This document shows positions 24,405 to 32,631 of a DNA stretch of 32,741 bases, one piece after another. This DNA comes from Allomuricauda sp. GTDB lineage: Bacteria > Bacteroidota > Bacteroidia > Flavobacteriales > Flavobacteriaceae. The first letter of the stretch is position 1. Every line of letters starts with the position of its first letter. The stretch is taken from NCBI GenBank assembly GCA_030148305.1, contig JASBTS010000186.1:1-32741 (forward strand). Direction: 5' to 3'. A program made the position numbers and the translations under genes. The notes beneath the pieces are model-generated. The model did not search any database, had not been told where the DNA came from, and saw only the letters and a program-made list of their open reading frames with translations.

Positions 24405-26249
24405 TTACAGATCCACTTTGCTGATGATACCTATTACATGATTGTCCACACAAACTGGAAGACAACCAATTTGATGATCTTTCATCAAATTCTTGGCTGT
24501 TATAATTTCCGTTTTAGGCTGAACCGTGATCACTTCTTTGATCATGATGTCCGACACCTTTGCTTCCTCCTTGTCCAGTCTTTCCAATTTTTCCATATGG
24601 CTCCAGGTAAGTAACCCTACCAATTCACCTTTGCCATTTTCAACCGGAAGATGATGTATGTTGTTCCATTTCATGATAGCTACCGCCAAATTCGCATAAT
24701 CATCTTCATAGAGCTTTATAAGTTTGGTACTCATTATCTGTCCCACCCAGTGGAAGGATTCAGCAGTCTCCGCCATTCCTTCAATTGGTTTCCATTCATG
24801 AACCGGCGATCGGGATTCCTGGTTTTGGTGCATGGCCTTGGTCAATTGCACAATAGCACTATCCAGCTTCATTTGACTCCTAAGACCCCTAAAGTTCTTG
24901 ATCTGCCATTCGGCCCCGGTTCCATTTTTGAGCCTTCCCTCAATTATGCCTAACAGTCGTGAAATATCGGCTTCATCAATTTTGAATTTTCGCAATCCTT
25001 CATAGGCAATGGGCAAGAGTTCTTCCCGCACCAACTTTTTAGCCGAAATGATCTTGCCCATCCATGAGAACATGGCCTGCCTACCATTCATGGCGGCCCG
25101 AAGAAAATTGAGTTTGGCTTCCCTAAAATCCATGACTGTGGGCATATCGTCAAACTGTGGAGTCCTGCCCGCCATTAACCCTACCCAGAATGCAAAATTG
25201 GCCATCTCATCCAATACTGTCGGGCCGGAAGGAATGAATCTACTCTCAATCCTGAGATGGGGTTTTCCGTTCCCAACGCCATAACACGGGCGGTTCCATC
25301 TGTAAATGGTACTGTTGAAAAGATTGAGGGCCTCCAACTTCGGTACTTTTCCATCATTCAAAAGTCCCAAGGAATTTTGAGTAATGGGTTTGGTAAGCAA
25401 AATGCGATGGGTAGAAATATCCTGTTTGAAAATTTCGGCTACGGAGTTCTGCTGCCATCGTTCCCCAAAACCTACCCGTGCCACTTGTTCCTTTACGGCC
25501 TTGGTCCATTTTCTGGTATCAAGACTTTGTTGGAATAGGGCAATTCGCGTTTCCCTCCAGAGTTCCTTGCCCAAAAGCAAGGGCGAATTACAACAAATGC
25601 CCAATACCGGACCTGAAATGGCCTGTGCCCAGTTGTAGCTTTTGGTAAAATCTTCCGGGGCAATCTGCAAATGCAACTGAAAACTGGTATTGCAAGCCTC
25701 AAACAGAACCGAATCATGGTGAAGAGACAATTCATCCGCGCCTTTGATCCTGACCGAAAAATCATCACCCCGCCATGTTTTTAAAATTTCATTGATCCGA
25801 TAATATCTCGGTATCGGGGTCATAAAATCCATCCCCAACTCATCTTTGCTTATGGTAGGCAAAATTCCTGTCAACAATATCTTCGCTCCGGATAAGGCCG
25901 CCTTATCATTGGCTTTCTTCAACAATCCTTCCAACTGGTTCTGCATGGAACGAAAACAATCCTGCTGAAGTATCAGAGGGTCCAGATTGGCCTCGAGATT
26001 GTAACTGGCCAGTTCAGTGGTAAAATGGGAATCGTCCAGTGCCGCAATCACTTCGAGCGATTTCGGCGCAGGTCTATAATCCTGATTGATCAGGCACATT
26101 TCCTGTTCGGCGCCGATTCGAACCTTATCGTTTTCAATAAGCCCTTCCCGAATCATACGTTCCAGGGCATTGATATCATCGATCAAATGGACCACAAAGG
26201 CTTTACGTTCCTTCTCATCGGATAGGCTTTCGGCTATATGTTCTCCCAT
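24405..26249 (-). CDS. GCS2-type carboxylate-amine ligase-like protein with CBS domain pair
   Basis: 614 residues. Residues about 45-430 resemble glutamate-cysteine ligase family 2 and YbdK-like carboxylate-amine ligases, starting with GAEQEMCLINQDYRPAP (46-62), which carries acidic metal ligands. Other family-like segments are LHLQIAPEDF, GNGKPHLRIESRFIPSGPT and FREAKLNFLRAAMNGRQA. Such enzymes use ATP to join an amine to a carboxylate. The C-terminus is a CBS pair: about 495-550 (IMSTKLIKL to LVGLLTWSHME) and 556-614 (VSDIMIKEVITVQP to GIISKVDL), usually an adenine-nucleotide sensor. The fusion suggests amide synthesis tuned by energy status. The partner 2 bases downstream could hydrolyse the product or a related one. 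A Crp/Fnr-type promoter lies upstream. The substrate is unknown, and a glutathione role is not supported. Confidence 0.82.
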   Translation of the reverse strand: MGEHIAESLSDEKERKAFVVHLIDDINALERMIREGLIENDKVRIGAEQEMCLINQDYRPAPKSLEVIAALDDSHFTTELASYNLEANLDPLILQQDCFRSMQNQLEGLLKKANDKAALSGAKILLTGILPTISKDELGMDFMTPIPRYYRINEILKTWRGDDFSVRIKGADELSLHHDSVLFEACNTSFQLHLQIAPEDFTKSYNWAQAISGPVLGICCNSPLLLGKELWRETRIALFQQSLDTRKWTKAVKEQVARVGFGERWQQNSVAEIFKQDISTHRILLTKPITQNSLGLLNDGKVPKLEALNLFNSTIYRWNRPCYGVGNGKPHLRIESRFIPSGPTVLDEMANFAFWVGLMAGRTPQFDDMPTVMDFREAKLNFLRAAMNGRQAMFSWMGKIISAKKLVREELLPIAYEGLRKFKIDEADISRLLGIIEGRLKNGTGAEWQIKNFRGLRSQMKLDSAIVQLTKAMHQNQESRSPVHEWKPIEGMAETAESFHWVGQIMSTKLIKLYEDDYANLAVAIMKWNNIHHLPVENGKGELVGLLTWSHMEKLERLDKEEAKVSDIMIKEVITVQPKTEIITAKNLMKDHQIGCLPVCVDNHVIGIISKVDL

Positions 26250-26281
26250 GAAATTGGCGTTTAAAAGCTACGGTAATTGGA

Positions 26282-26324
26282 TAAAGTTACTGTACTACAG
26301 CGCTTTAAAATATGATAGTTATCA
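26282..26324 (-). promoter_or_regulatory. Crp/Fnr-type activated promoter of the GCS2-CBS/aspartoacylase unit
   Basis: Gene-sense box CTGATAACTATCAT (core 26313-26324) is centred 33 bp upstream of TAACTTTA (26289-26282), 7 of 8 matches to TAnnTTTG. No TTTG is present at -33. The predicted leader is about 29 bases before the ATG at 26249. A second, separate box for hemN lies 51 bp away on the other side. Confidence 0.65.
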
Positions 26325-26363
26325 GCCAATCAAACCTTAAAATAGCCCCATATGGACCAATAC

Positions 26364-26406
26364 TGATATTTGTCATATTTTCTAAATGTCCACCAAGGTA
26401 ATTTTG
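26364..26406 (+). promoter_or_regulatory. Crp/Fnr-type activated promoter of hemN-uspA
   Basis: Gene-sense box CTGATATTTGTCAT (core 26364-26375) is centred 33 bp upstream of TAATTTTG (26399-26406), an exact TAnnTTTG. The -33 position has no TTTG. Transcription should start near 26410, which leaves about 20 bases before the ATG at 26432 but almost none before the ATG at 26414. Confidence 0.78.
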
Positions 26407-26431
26407 GATTATAATGTTAAGGTATGCAGTA

Positions 26432-27790
26432 ATGTGTGAATTAGTTCAAAAATACAATGTGCCTGGTCCTCGGTACACCAGTTACCCCACGGTACCCTAT
26501 TGGGAAGACGATAGTTTTTCAGGAAAACAATGGCAGTCTAGCATTTTGAGGGCCTCTGAGGAACATCCGGGTGAAGGTATCAGCCTTTATATACATCTAC
26601 CCTTTTGTGAGAGTATGTGCACCTTTTGTGGGTGTCATAAACGTATCACCAAACGGCATGAAGTGGAGGTCCCCTATATTAAAGCGGTTCTTAAGGAATG
26701 GGAATTATATGTGGGCCTTATGGACTCCAAACCTGTAATCAAAGAATTGCATTTGGGCGGTGGCACCCCTACCTTTTTTTCCCCAGAGCATTTAAAAATG
26801 CTGATCGAGGGTGTCTTACAATTGGGCAAAAAGGCCCATGACATCGAATTCAGTTTTGAAGGGCACCCCAACAATACTACCAAAGCCCATTTGCAGGCCT
26901 TGTACGAAGTAGGTTTCAGAAGAGTGTGCTTTGGTGTTCAGGATTACAACTTGACGGTACAGCGTGCCATAAACAGGATCCAGCCGTTCGAAAATGTGAA
27001 AAACGTTACGGAGTGGGCCAGACAGATCGGGTATACCTCCGTCGGGCACGACATCATTTACGGATTACCTTTTCAAAATTGTGATGATGTAGAGCAAACG
27101 ATCATGAAGACCAATGCACTAAAACCTGACCGTATCGCGTTTTATAGCTATGCCCATGTGCCATGGTTGAAAGGTAACGGGCAACGAGGGTATGATGAAT
27201 CCGACCTGCCATCCGCAGTGGAAAAAAAGGCCCAGTATGAAATGGGAAAAAGAATGCTTACTGAATTTGGTTACAAGGATGTGGGTATGGACCATTTTGC
27301 TTTGCCTACCGATAATTTATACTTGGCCTTGTTGAACGGTACCTTGCACCGAAATTTTATGGGTTATACCGCTTCCAAGACACAATTGATGATTGGCTTG
27401 GGCGTGTCCAGCATCAGTGATAGTTGGTACGGGTTTGCCCAAAATGTAAAGAATGTGGAAGAGTACGAAGATTTGGTAACACATGGAGTAATTCCTATTT
27501 TTAGGGGACATATTTTGAGTTCTGAAGATGAAGTGCTAAGGAAGCATATCCTCAACATCATGTGCCAATTTAAAACCACATGGACCGAGGAAGAAGAACA
27601 AGTGGCCGATTTTCAAAAAATACAGGAAAACCTCTCCGAGTTGCAATCCGATGGACTTGTTGAAATTGAGGAGAACTCCATTACCGTGACCGAAAAAGGA
27701 AGGCCATTTGTGAGGAATATCAGTATGGCATTCGATTTAAAATTGCATAGAAAAAAACCAGATACCCGAATATTTTCCATGACCGTTTAA
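26432..27790 (+). CDS. hemN: Oxygen-independent coproporphyrinogen III oxidase (radical SAM)
   Basis: 452 residues from the ATG at 26432. HemN makes protoporphyrinogen IX for haem without oxygen, using a 4Fe-4S cluster and S-adenosylmethionine. The cluster cysteines are C59, C63 and C66 in FCESMCTFC, followed by the C68 typical of true HemN. ELHLGGGTPTFFSPEHL, SFEGHPNN and GFRRVCFGVQDYN are further HemN segments. The C-terminal domain contains GYTASKTQLMIGLGVSSISD, where true HemN proteins differ from HemW. An ATG at 26414 would add six residues, but the family starts at MCELVQKYN and the promoter geometry also favours 26432. The uspA gene follows after 17 bases. Haem supply under low oxygen fits the nearby cbb3 genes. 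Confidence 0.94.
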   Translation: MCELVQKYNVPGPRYTSYPTVPYWEDDSFSGKQWQSSILRASEEHPGEGISLYIHLPFCESMCTFCGCHKRITKRHEVEVPYIKAVLKEWELYVGLMDSKPVIKELHLGGGTPTFFSPEHLKMLIEGVLQLGKKAHDIEFSFEGHPNNTTKAHLQALYEVGFRRVCFGVQDYNLTVQRAINRIQPFENVKNVTEWARQIGYTSVGHDIIYGLPFQNCDDVEQTIMKTNALKPDRIAFYSYAHVPWLKGNGQRGYDESDLPSAVEKKAQYEMGKRMLTEFGYKDVGMDHFALPTDNLYLALLNGTLHRNFMGYTASKTQLMIGLGVSSISDSWYGFAQNVKNVEEYEDLVTHGVIPIFRGHILSSEDEVLRKHILNIMCQFKTTWTEEEEQVADFQKIQENLSELQSDGLVEIEENSITVTEKGRPFVRNISMAFDLKLHRKKPDTRIFSMTV

Positions 27791-27807
27791 CCTAAAAAAA
27801 CAAAAAA

Positions 27808-28629
27808 ATGAAAAGTATAATCGTACCCGTTGATTTTTCAAATCAATCTGAAAAGGCACTTAAGGTGGCGGCCTCCTTGGCCAAAGACCATGGTGCCGAA
27901 CTATTGGTGCTACATATGTTGGAGCTTTCTCCCGCTATTATGGGCGAATCCGGCTATATTTCCCAAGAACAGGTGGTACATCTCCTTAAAATTGGGGAAA
28001 AGCGATTCACCGACTTTTTGAACAAACCCTATTTGAAGGATGTGAAGGTCACCCCTGTGATCAAACATTACAAAGTGTTCAGTGAAGTGAACGAAATTGC
28101 GGAAAAACACAAAGCCGACCTCATAGTTATGGGATCTCATGGTACCGATGGCCTGCAAGAAATCTTTATCGGGTCCAACACCGAAAGAGTGGTGAGAACT
28201 TCCGAAGTGCCCGTATTGGTCATCAAAGGTGAAGCTGAAGGATTTAAACCCAAAACCTTTGTATTTGCCAGTGATTTTGAGGAAGAAAACCTACCGGCGC
28301 TTAAAAAAGCCAAGGAAATGGCAGATCTGCTCAAGTCCAAATTCCATTTGGTATACATTAATACCCCTGGGGACGAATTTTTGAGCACCGGGGATGCCTA
28401 TACCAAGATTTCCAAATTCTTGGATGCAGCAGGTATGGGATTAGCTGTGGAAATTTACAATGATTACACTGTGGAAAAAGGTGTACTCAATTATAGCGAT
28501 AAGGTTTCTGCCGATTTGATCGGAATACCTACCCATGGTAGAAGGGGATTGTCCCACTTCTTTATGGGCAGTATTGGTGAGGACATCGCCAACCATTCCG
28601 AAGTACCGGTGATCACTTTTAAAATCTAG
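27808..28629 (+). CDS. Universal stress protein, two UspA domains with intact ATP motif
   Basis: 273 residues in two Usp domains (about 1-145 and 146-273). The first has the strand KSIIVPVDFSNQSEKALKVA and a perfect GxxG-x9-GS motif in MGSHGTDGLQEIFIGSNTER. The second also has a near-complete motif, IPTHGRRGLSHFFMGSIGED. Both domains therefore look able to bind nucleotide, in contrast to the paralogue at 20372. It starts 17 bases after hemN and so should be expressed from the hemN promoter; coupling of hemN and uspA is reminiscent of Fnr/FixK regulons in other bacteria. Transcription ends at the hairpin 28666-28701. Confidence 0.93.
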   Translation: MKSIIVPVDFSNQSEKALKVAASLAKDHGAELLVLHMLELSPAIMGESGYISQEQVVHLLKIGEKRFTDFLNKPYLKDVKVTPVIKHYKVFSEVNEIAEKHKADLIVMGSHGTDGLQEIFIGSNTERVVRTSEVPVLVIKGEAEGFKPKTFVFASDFEEENLPALKKAKEMADLLKSKFHLVYINTPGDEFLSTGDAYTKISKFLDAAGMGLAVEIYNDYTVEKGVLNYSDKVSADLIGIPTHGRRGLSHFFMGSIGEDIANHSEVPVITFKI

Positions 28630-28665
28630 TGGATTGCATTTTTGATTGGTTTCATGTAATTCAAG

Positions 28666-28701
28666 AAAGGGGACGATTCCGAAAAATTGTCCCCTTTTTT
28701 T
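28666..28701. terminator. Terminator between uspA and the acetyl-CoA hydrolase gene
   Basis: AAAGGGGACGATT (28666-28678) pairs with AATTGTCCCCTTT (28685-28697) with one G-T wobble, around loop CCGAAA, and is followed by four further T. It begins 36 bases after the uspA stop and 20 bases from the stop of the convergent minus-strand gene, so it may serve both. Confidence 0.85.
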
Positions 28702-28720
28702 ATGTTGTTATCAAGTTGTC

Positions 28721-29989
28721 CTAACCGTGAAACCTATCGTAGGCTGATTTTTCCAGGGCTTCCCTATGATCAGGATGTGCAATGGAAATAAGGGCTTTGG
28801 CCCTTTGCTGCAAATTCTTTCCGTATAAATCCACCACACCATGCTCCGTGGCTACATAATGTACGTGTGCCCTAGTGGTGGTCACCCCGGCACCTTGTTG
28901 CAAAAACGGTGTGATCTTGGAAACTCCCTTATTGGTAACAGATGGCATGGCAATAATGGGTTTGCCCCCCTTGGACAAGGATGCTCCTCGTATAAAATCC
29001 ATTTGGCCTCCAACACCCGAAAATTGTTTGAACCCGATCGTATCGGCACACACCTGGCCGGTAAGGTCAATTTCTATGGCACTGTTGATGGCCGTTACCT
29101 TTGGGTTCTTCCGGATAACTGCCGTATCGTTCGTGTAGGCCGCCTCCTTAAAGTCGCATAGCGGGTTGTCATCAATAAAATCGTAAAGTTTTCGGGAACC
29201 TACGGCAAAACAACTTACTATTTTGCCTTGTTTCACCCTTTTCTCTTCACCTGTGATCACTCCTTGTTCAATGAGTGGAAGGATACCGTCCGAGAACATT
29301 TCGGTGTGGATACCCAATCTTTTGTGATTGCTCAAGTTGGCAAGTACCGCATTCGGAATATTACCGATTCCCATTTGAAGAGTTGCCCCATCTTCGATCA
29401 GAGAAGCCACATGGTAACCAATCTGCTTTTCTACTTCGGAAATTTCAGTTGGCTCGTGCTCATGGATCGGATGGTCCACCTCAACAGCAAAATCTATCTT
29501 GTTGATGTGGATGATGCCATCGCCATGCGTTCTTGGCACCCTTGGATTGATTTGGGCCACCACTTTTTTGGCCTTTTCCAGAGCCGGCAACGTAACATCC
29601 ACAGAAACCCCTAAAGAGCAATAGCCATGTTTGTCCGGTGGTGAAACCTGAATAAAGGCCACATCCAAGGGAATAATGTCCCTTCGGAACAACAAATGGA
29701 TCTCACTCAAAAAAATGGGCACATAATCGCCTTTAAAACCGTTCACAAAACCCCGTACGTTGCCCCCAACGAATAAACTGTTCAAACAAAAACTTTCGTT
29801 ACAGGGAGCTTGGGTATATCTGGCTTCGCCCTCGGTGTGGATGGACACGATTTCAATGTCCTTGATATCGGTATGTCTGTCGCAAAGCGCATCGATGAGC
29901 ACGTTCGGGGTCATCGCCGCTCCTTGAAAAAATACTCTGTCTCCTGATTTTACTACACTTACCGCTTCTTGGGCCGTTGTTATTTTCAC
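28721..29989 (-). CDS. Acetyl-CoA hydrolase / 4-hydroxybutyrate-type CoA-transferase
   Basis: 422 residues, close to the 430 typical of the ACH1/cat1/AbfT family, which moves CoA between acyl-CoA and an acid acceptor such as acetate or succinate. Family signatures include QMGIGNIPNAVL, the HTEMFSDG segment with the candidate catalytic glutamate, FKQFSGVGGQMDFIRGASLSKGGK and the C-terminal ATEHGVVDLYGKNLQQRA followed by IAHPDHRE. No signal peptide is present. It follows the SafE-type gene by 15 bases, in line with ccoG and ccoH. A CoA-transferase role (acetate release with CoA kept on succinate or another acid) is more likely than wasteful hydrolysis, but this is inference. Confidence 0.9.
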   Translation of the reverse strand: MKITTAQEAVSVVKSGDRVFFQGAAMTPNVLIDALCDRHTDIKDIEIVSIHTEGEARYTQAPCNESFCLNSLFVGGNVRGFVNGFKGDYVPIFLSEIHLLFRRDIIPLDVAFIQVSPPDKHGYCSLGVSVDVTLPALEKAKKVVAQINPRVPRTHGDGIIHINKIDFAVEVDHPIHEHEPTEISEVEKQIGYHVASLIEDGATLQMGIGNIPNAVLANLSNHKRLGIHTEMFSDGILPLIEQGVITGEEKRVKQGKIVSCFAVGSRKLYDFIDDNPLCDFKEAAYTNDTAVIRKNPKVTAINSAIEIDLTGQVCADTIGFKQFSGVGGQMDFIRGASLSKGGKPIIAMPSVTNKGVSKITPFLQQGAGVTTTRAHVHYVATEHGVVDLYGKNLQQRAKALISIAHPDHREALEKSAYDRFHG

Positions 29990-30004
29990 TTTGGATATAT
30001 AGAT

Positions 30005-30715
30005 TTAGGGTTGATGGCATTCCATGGTAGCCGTTACTGCACCGGAAGACATCGGTTTTGGAGAAACATATGGAATCCCAAGACCAAGTCCCCTTACAAT
30101 AAACAAAATACCGATGAGCACCACAAATACGGGAATCAATTTTTGAAACTTCATTTTGATGGAATTACCCAGCATACCTTTGGAATAGACCACTAAAGAC
30201 ATTAAGGGAACGGTTCCCAATCCGAACAGCATCATGTAAAGTCCACCTTGCAATGGACCTCCCAATGCAATAGCTCCCAAAAGGGCCATGTACACCAATC
30301 CACAGGGTAAAAATCCGTTGAGGAACCCGATGGTTAAAAAGGCATCGGGGGTCTTTTTCTTTAGTTCTCCCCCAAGTTTGGACTTTACTTTTCCCAAGAT
30401 GGAATAAATGGGAGACAACACTTTATGTCCGTTCAAATATTTAGCAGGAATGAGCACCAACAAAATCATGAGTACGCCAATCCCAATAGATAGTTTTTGT
30501 TGCATCCCGAAAAGGGACAAACCCTTGCCAAGGAACCCGAACAACATACCGATGATGCCATAGGCCAACAATCTTCCGAAATGGTAAATGGATAGCTGGA
30601 CCGTTTTCTTTGCTACGTTATCATGGTCCAAGGGCAGCATAAATGCAATTGGGCCACACATGCCAAGACAGTGCAGGCTTCCTAATAATCCCAAGACCAA
30701 CGCGGAGGTTAACAT
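30005..30715 (-). CDS. Sulfite exporter TauE/SafE-family (CcoS-neighbourhood) membrane protein
   Basis: 236 residues with about six membrane helices. The start MLTSALVLGLLGSLHCLGMCGP carries H15, C16, M19 and C20, a cysteine/methionine/histidine cluster seen in SafE-type proteins next to cbb3 oxidase genes, where a copper-handling role has been suggested. A second family segment is GFLNGFLPCGLVYMALLGAIA. The gene lies 2 bases after ccoH and 15 before the acetyl-CoA hydrolase gene. True sulfite export is unlikely from this context; involvement in assembly of the oxidase or in metal handling is inferred. Confidence 0.85.
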   Translation of the reverse strand: MLTSALVLGLLGSLHCLGMCGPIAFMLPLDHDNVAKKTVQLSIYHFGRLLAYGIIGMLFGFLGKGLSLFGMQQKLSIGIGVLMILLVLIPAKYLNGHKVLSPIYSILGKVKSKLGGELKKKTPDAFLTIGFLNGFLPCGLVYMALLGAIALGGPLQGGLYMMLFGLGTVPLMSLVVYSKGMLGNSIKMKFQKLIPVFVVLIGILFIVRGLGLGIPYVSPKPMSSGAVTATMECHQP

Positions 30716-30717
30716 CG

Positions 30718-31164
30718 TTAATAGACTAGTTTTTGTTTATGCAAAAAGGGCTTACCTTCGTATTGCCACTGAACAGTAATGTCCCAGCGACCGTCTACCA
30801 AGCGATTGTCAGGTATGAGCAAATGTGTATTGGACAAACTTATAGGAAAGTTGGAATCCAAGTGCTTGTTAGACGGTCTATATAGGGACACTGTTCCTGT
30901 TATCTTTTTGGGGTCGAAGCGCTCCGGAAAGGAAATCACCAAACCTTCATCCTTTTTTTCAACCTTTAGGTTGGCGTTCATTTCGGTGGCCGATTCCGAG
31001 TCATCTATCTGCTTTTGATAGGATAGTTCTGCTTTGTAATATTCCTCGGTAACCAAATCGTGGTTGGCCCTGTCATCAGTGCTCATCCTCACCACAAAGT
31101 ATAGGATGAAACCGATAAAACCAATAAATGCCAACACTATGCCTGTTCCCCAATTTATTTTCAT
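30718..31164 (-). CDS. ccoH: FixH/CcoH-family cbb3 oxidase assembly protein
   Basis: 148 residues. One N-terminal membrane helix (about 7-27, INWGTGIVLAFIGFIGFILYFVV without its full extent quoted) is followed by a periplasmic domain containing TEEYYKAELSYQKQIDDSE, the pattern expected after the helix in FixH, and then by beta-rich sequence (SLYRPSNKHLDSNFPISL). FixH/CcoH binds cbb3-oxidase assembly intermediates. It starts 12 bases after ccoG and ends 2 bases before the SafE-type gene, in the usual Bacteroidota order. Confidence 0.88.
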   Translation of the reverse strand: MKINWGTGIVLAFIGFIGFILYFVVRMSTDDRANHDLVTEEYYKAELSYQKQIDDSESATEMNANLKVEKKDEGLVISFPERFDPKKITGTVSLYRPSNKHLDSNFPISLSNTHLLIPDNRLVDGRWDITVQWQYEGKPFLHKQKLVY

Positions 31165-31176
31165 TTCAATTTTCTT

Positions 31177-32586
31177 TTAGTTGTAACTGCGCGGTGCCAA
31201 AAACTGGGTCACCGTTGTTTCAATTAGTTTATCACCGCTGTACACCCCGATCTTCAATTTATCCTTATCGCCTGTGAGGGCCGATGCATTGATCTCGATG
31301 AACAAGGTACCTTCTGCCAATTGCTCTGCAGGAATGGTAAACTTGTCCTGGGACACCATTTTGATCTCGCCACTGTGCGACATCAATTTAAAGGACACAT
31401 CTGTAATATCCTTGGTAGTCTTGTTCACCAATTTATAGGTGTACACGTTGCTGATGATGTTGTTATCCTTTCTTTCATACAATTGACCGGGCAATCTCAA
31501 CACGTTGGCTTCCACTTCATTCCGAAGGAAAAGCATTCCGATCAAAATACCTGTCAATACCACAAGAACAGCGGTATACCCCTTCATACGGGCCGTGAAC
31601 TTGAACTTGTCCTTTTTGGTGATCTCGTCCTCACTGGCATAACGGATGAGCCCCCTAGGTTTGTTGATGCTGTCCATGATATGGTCGCACTCATCAATAC
31701 AAGCGGTACAGTTCACACATTCCAATTGTGTTCCGTTACGGATGTCGATACCGGTTGGGCACACGTGCACACACTGGAAGCAATCGATACAATCCCCAAA
31801 ACCTAAGGTTTCACGATCTTCATTTTTTCGGAATTTTTTACGTCCGTTTTCCGCTTCTCCACGTTTATGGTCATAAGCCACCACAATGGATTTGTTATCC
31901 AAAAGCACCCCTTGTAACCTTCCGTAGGGACAGGCAATGATACATACCTGCTCCCTGAACCACGCAAAGATGAAATAGAATACGCCTGTGAAGATCAACA
32001 ATGGCACCATGGTACTCAGGTGGGCCATGGGACCTTCGGTAATGTACGCGAGCAATTTATCGCTACCGATCAAGTACGCCAAAAATACATTAGCAATAAA
32101 AAAGGAAATGATGAAAAAAACAATCCATTTCAACACTCTTTTCCTGATTTTTTCAGCATTCCAAGGAGCTTTTGCCAATCGCATTTGGGCACCTCGGTCA
32201 CCATCGATCCAAAATTCGATGCGACGGAAGACCATTTCCAAAAAGATGGTCTGGGGACACATCCATCCGCAAAAAATACGGCCGTAGGCCACTGTGAACA
32301 GTGCGATGAAAATGACCCCGATGATCATGGAGATCACCACCAAATGAAAATCCTGTGGCCAGAATGGAAATCCAAAGATATTGAAGCGACGCTCCAACAC
32401 ATTGAACATCAAAAATTGATGGCCCTTAATTTTAACAAAGGGTGCGGCGATCAAAAAAATCAGCAAAAAGTAGCTTACGTACTTTCTGTAATCATAAAAT
32501 CGTCCGCTGGGTTTTTTGGGAAAAATCCACGCCCTTTTACCTTCTTCTGTGATTGTGCCTATGGAATCCCTAAAGTTTTCTTCCAT
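31177..32586 (-). CDS. ccoG: CcoG (RdxA/FixG-family) polyferredoxin, cbb3 oxidase maturation
   Basis: 469 residues. CcoG is an inner-membrane iron-sulfur protein linked to copper reduction during cbb3 oxidase assembly. Several membrane helices lie between 37 and 210, with the FCGWMCPQ motif (C106, C110). Two 4Fe-4S clusters are predicted from C266, C269, C272, C276 and C290, C293, C296, C300 (CIDCFQCVHVCP and CVNCTACIDEC). A last helix (about 330-350) is followed by a C-terminal immunoglobulin-like FixG domain. The start at 32586 lies 45 bases after the stop of the upstream partial gene, which fits CcoP. No Crp/Fnr-type box is seen in that 45-base gap, so transcription probably starts upstream of the window. 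Confidence 0.95.
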   Translation of the reverse strand: MEENFRDSIGTITEEGKRAWIFPKKPSGRFYDYRKYVSYFLLIFLIAAPFVKIKGHQFLMFNVLERRFNIFGFPFWPQDFHLVVISMIIGVIFIALFTVAYGRIFCGWMCPQTIFLEMVFRRIEFWIDGDRGAQMRLAKAPWNAEKIRKRVLKWIVFFIISFFIANVFLAYLIGSDKLLAYITEGPMAHLSTMVPLLIFTGVFYFIFAWFREQVCIIACPYGRLQGVLLDNKSIVVAYDHKRGEAENGRKKFRKNEDRETLGFGDCIDCFQCVHVCPTGIDIRNGTQLECVNCTACIDECDHIMDSINKPRGLIRYASEDEITKKDKFKFTARMKGYTAVLVVLTGILIGMLFLRNEVEANVLRLPGQLYERKDNNIISNVYTYKLVNKTTKDITDVSFKLMSHSGEIKMVSQDKFTIPAEQLAEGTLFIEINASALTGDKDKLKIGVYSGDKLIETTVTQFLAPRSYN

Positions 32587-32631
32587 TGCATGTGTGTTTT
32601 GTGAAAATTTGGCGGCAATGTCCTATGTGGA

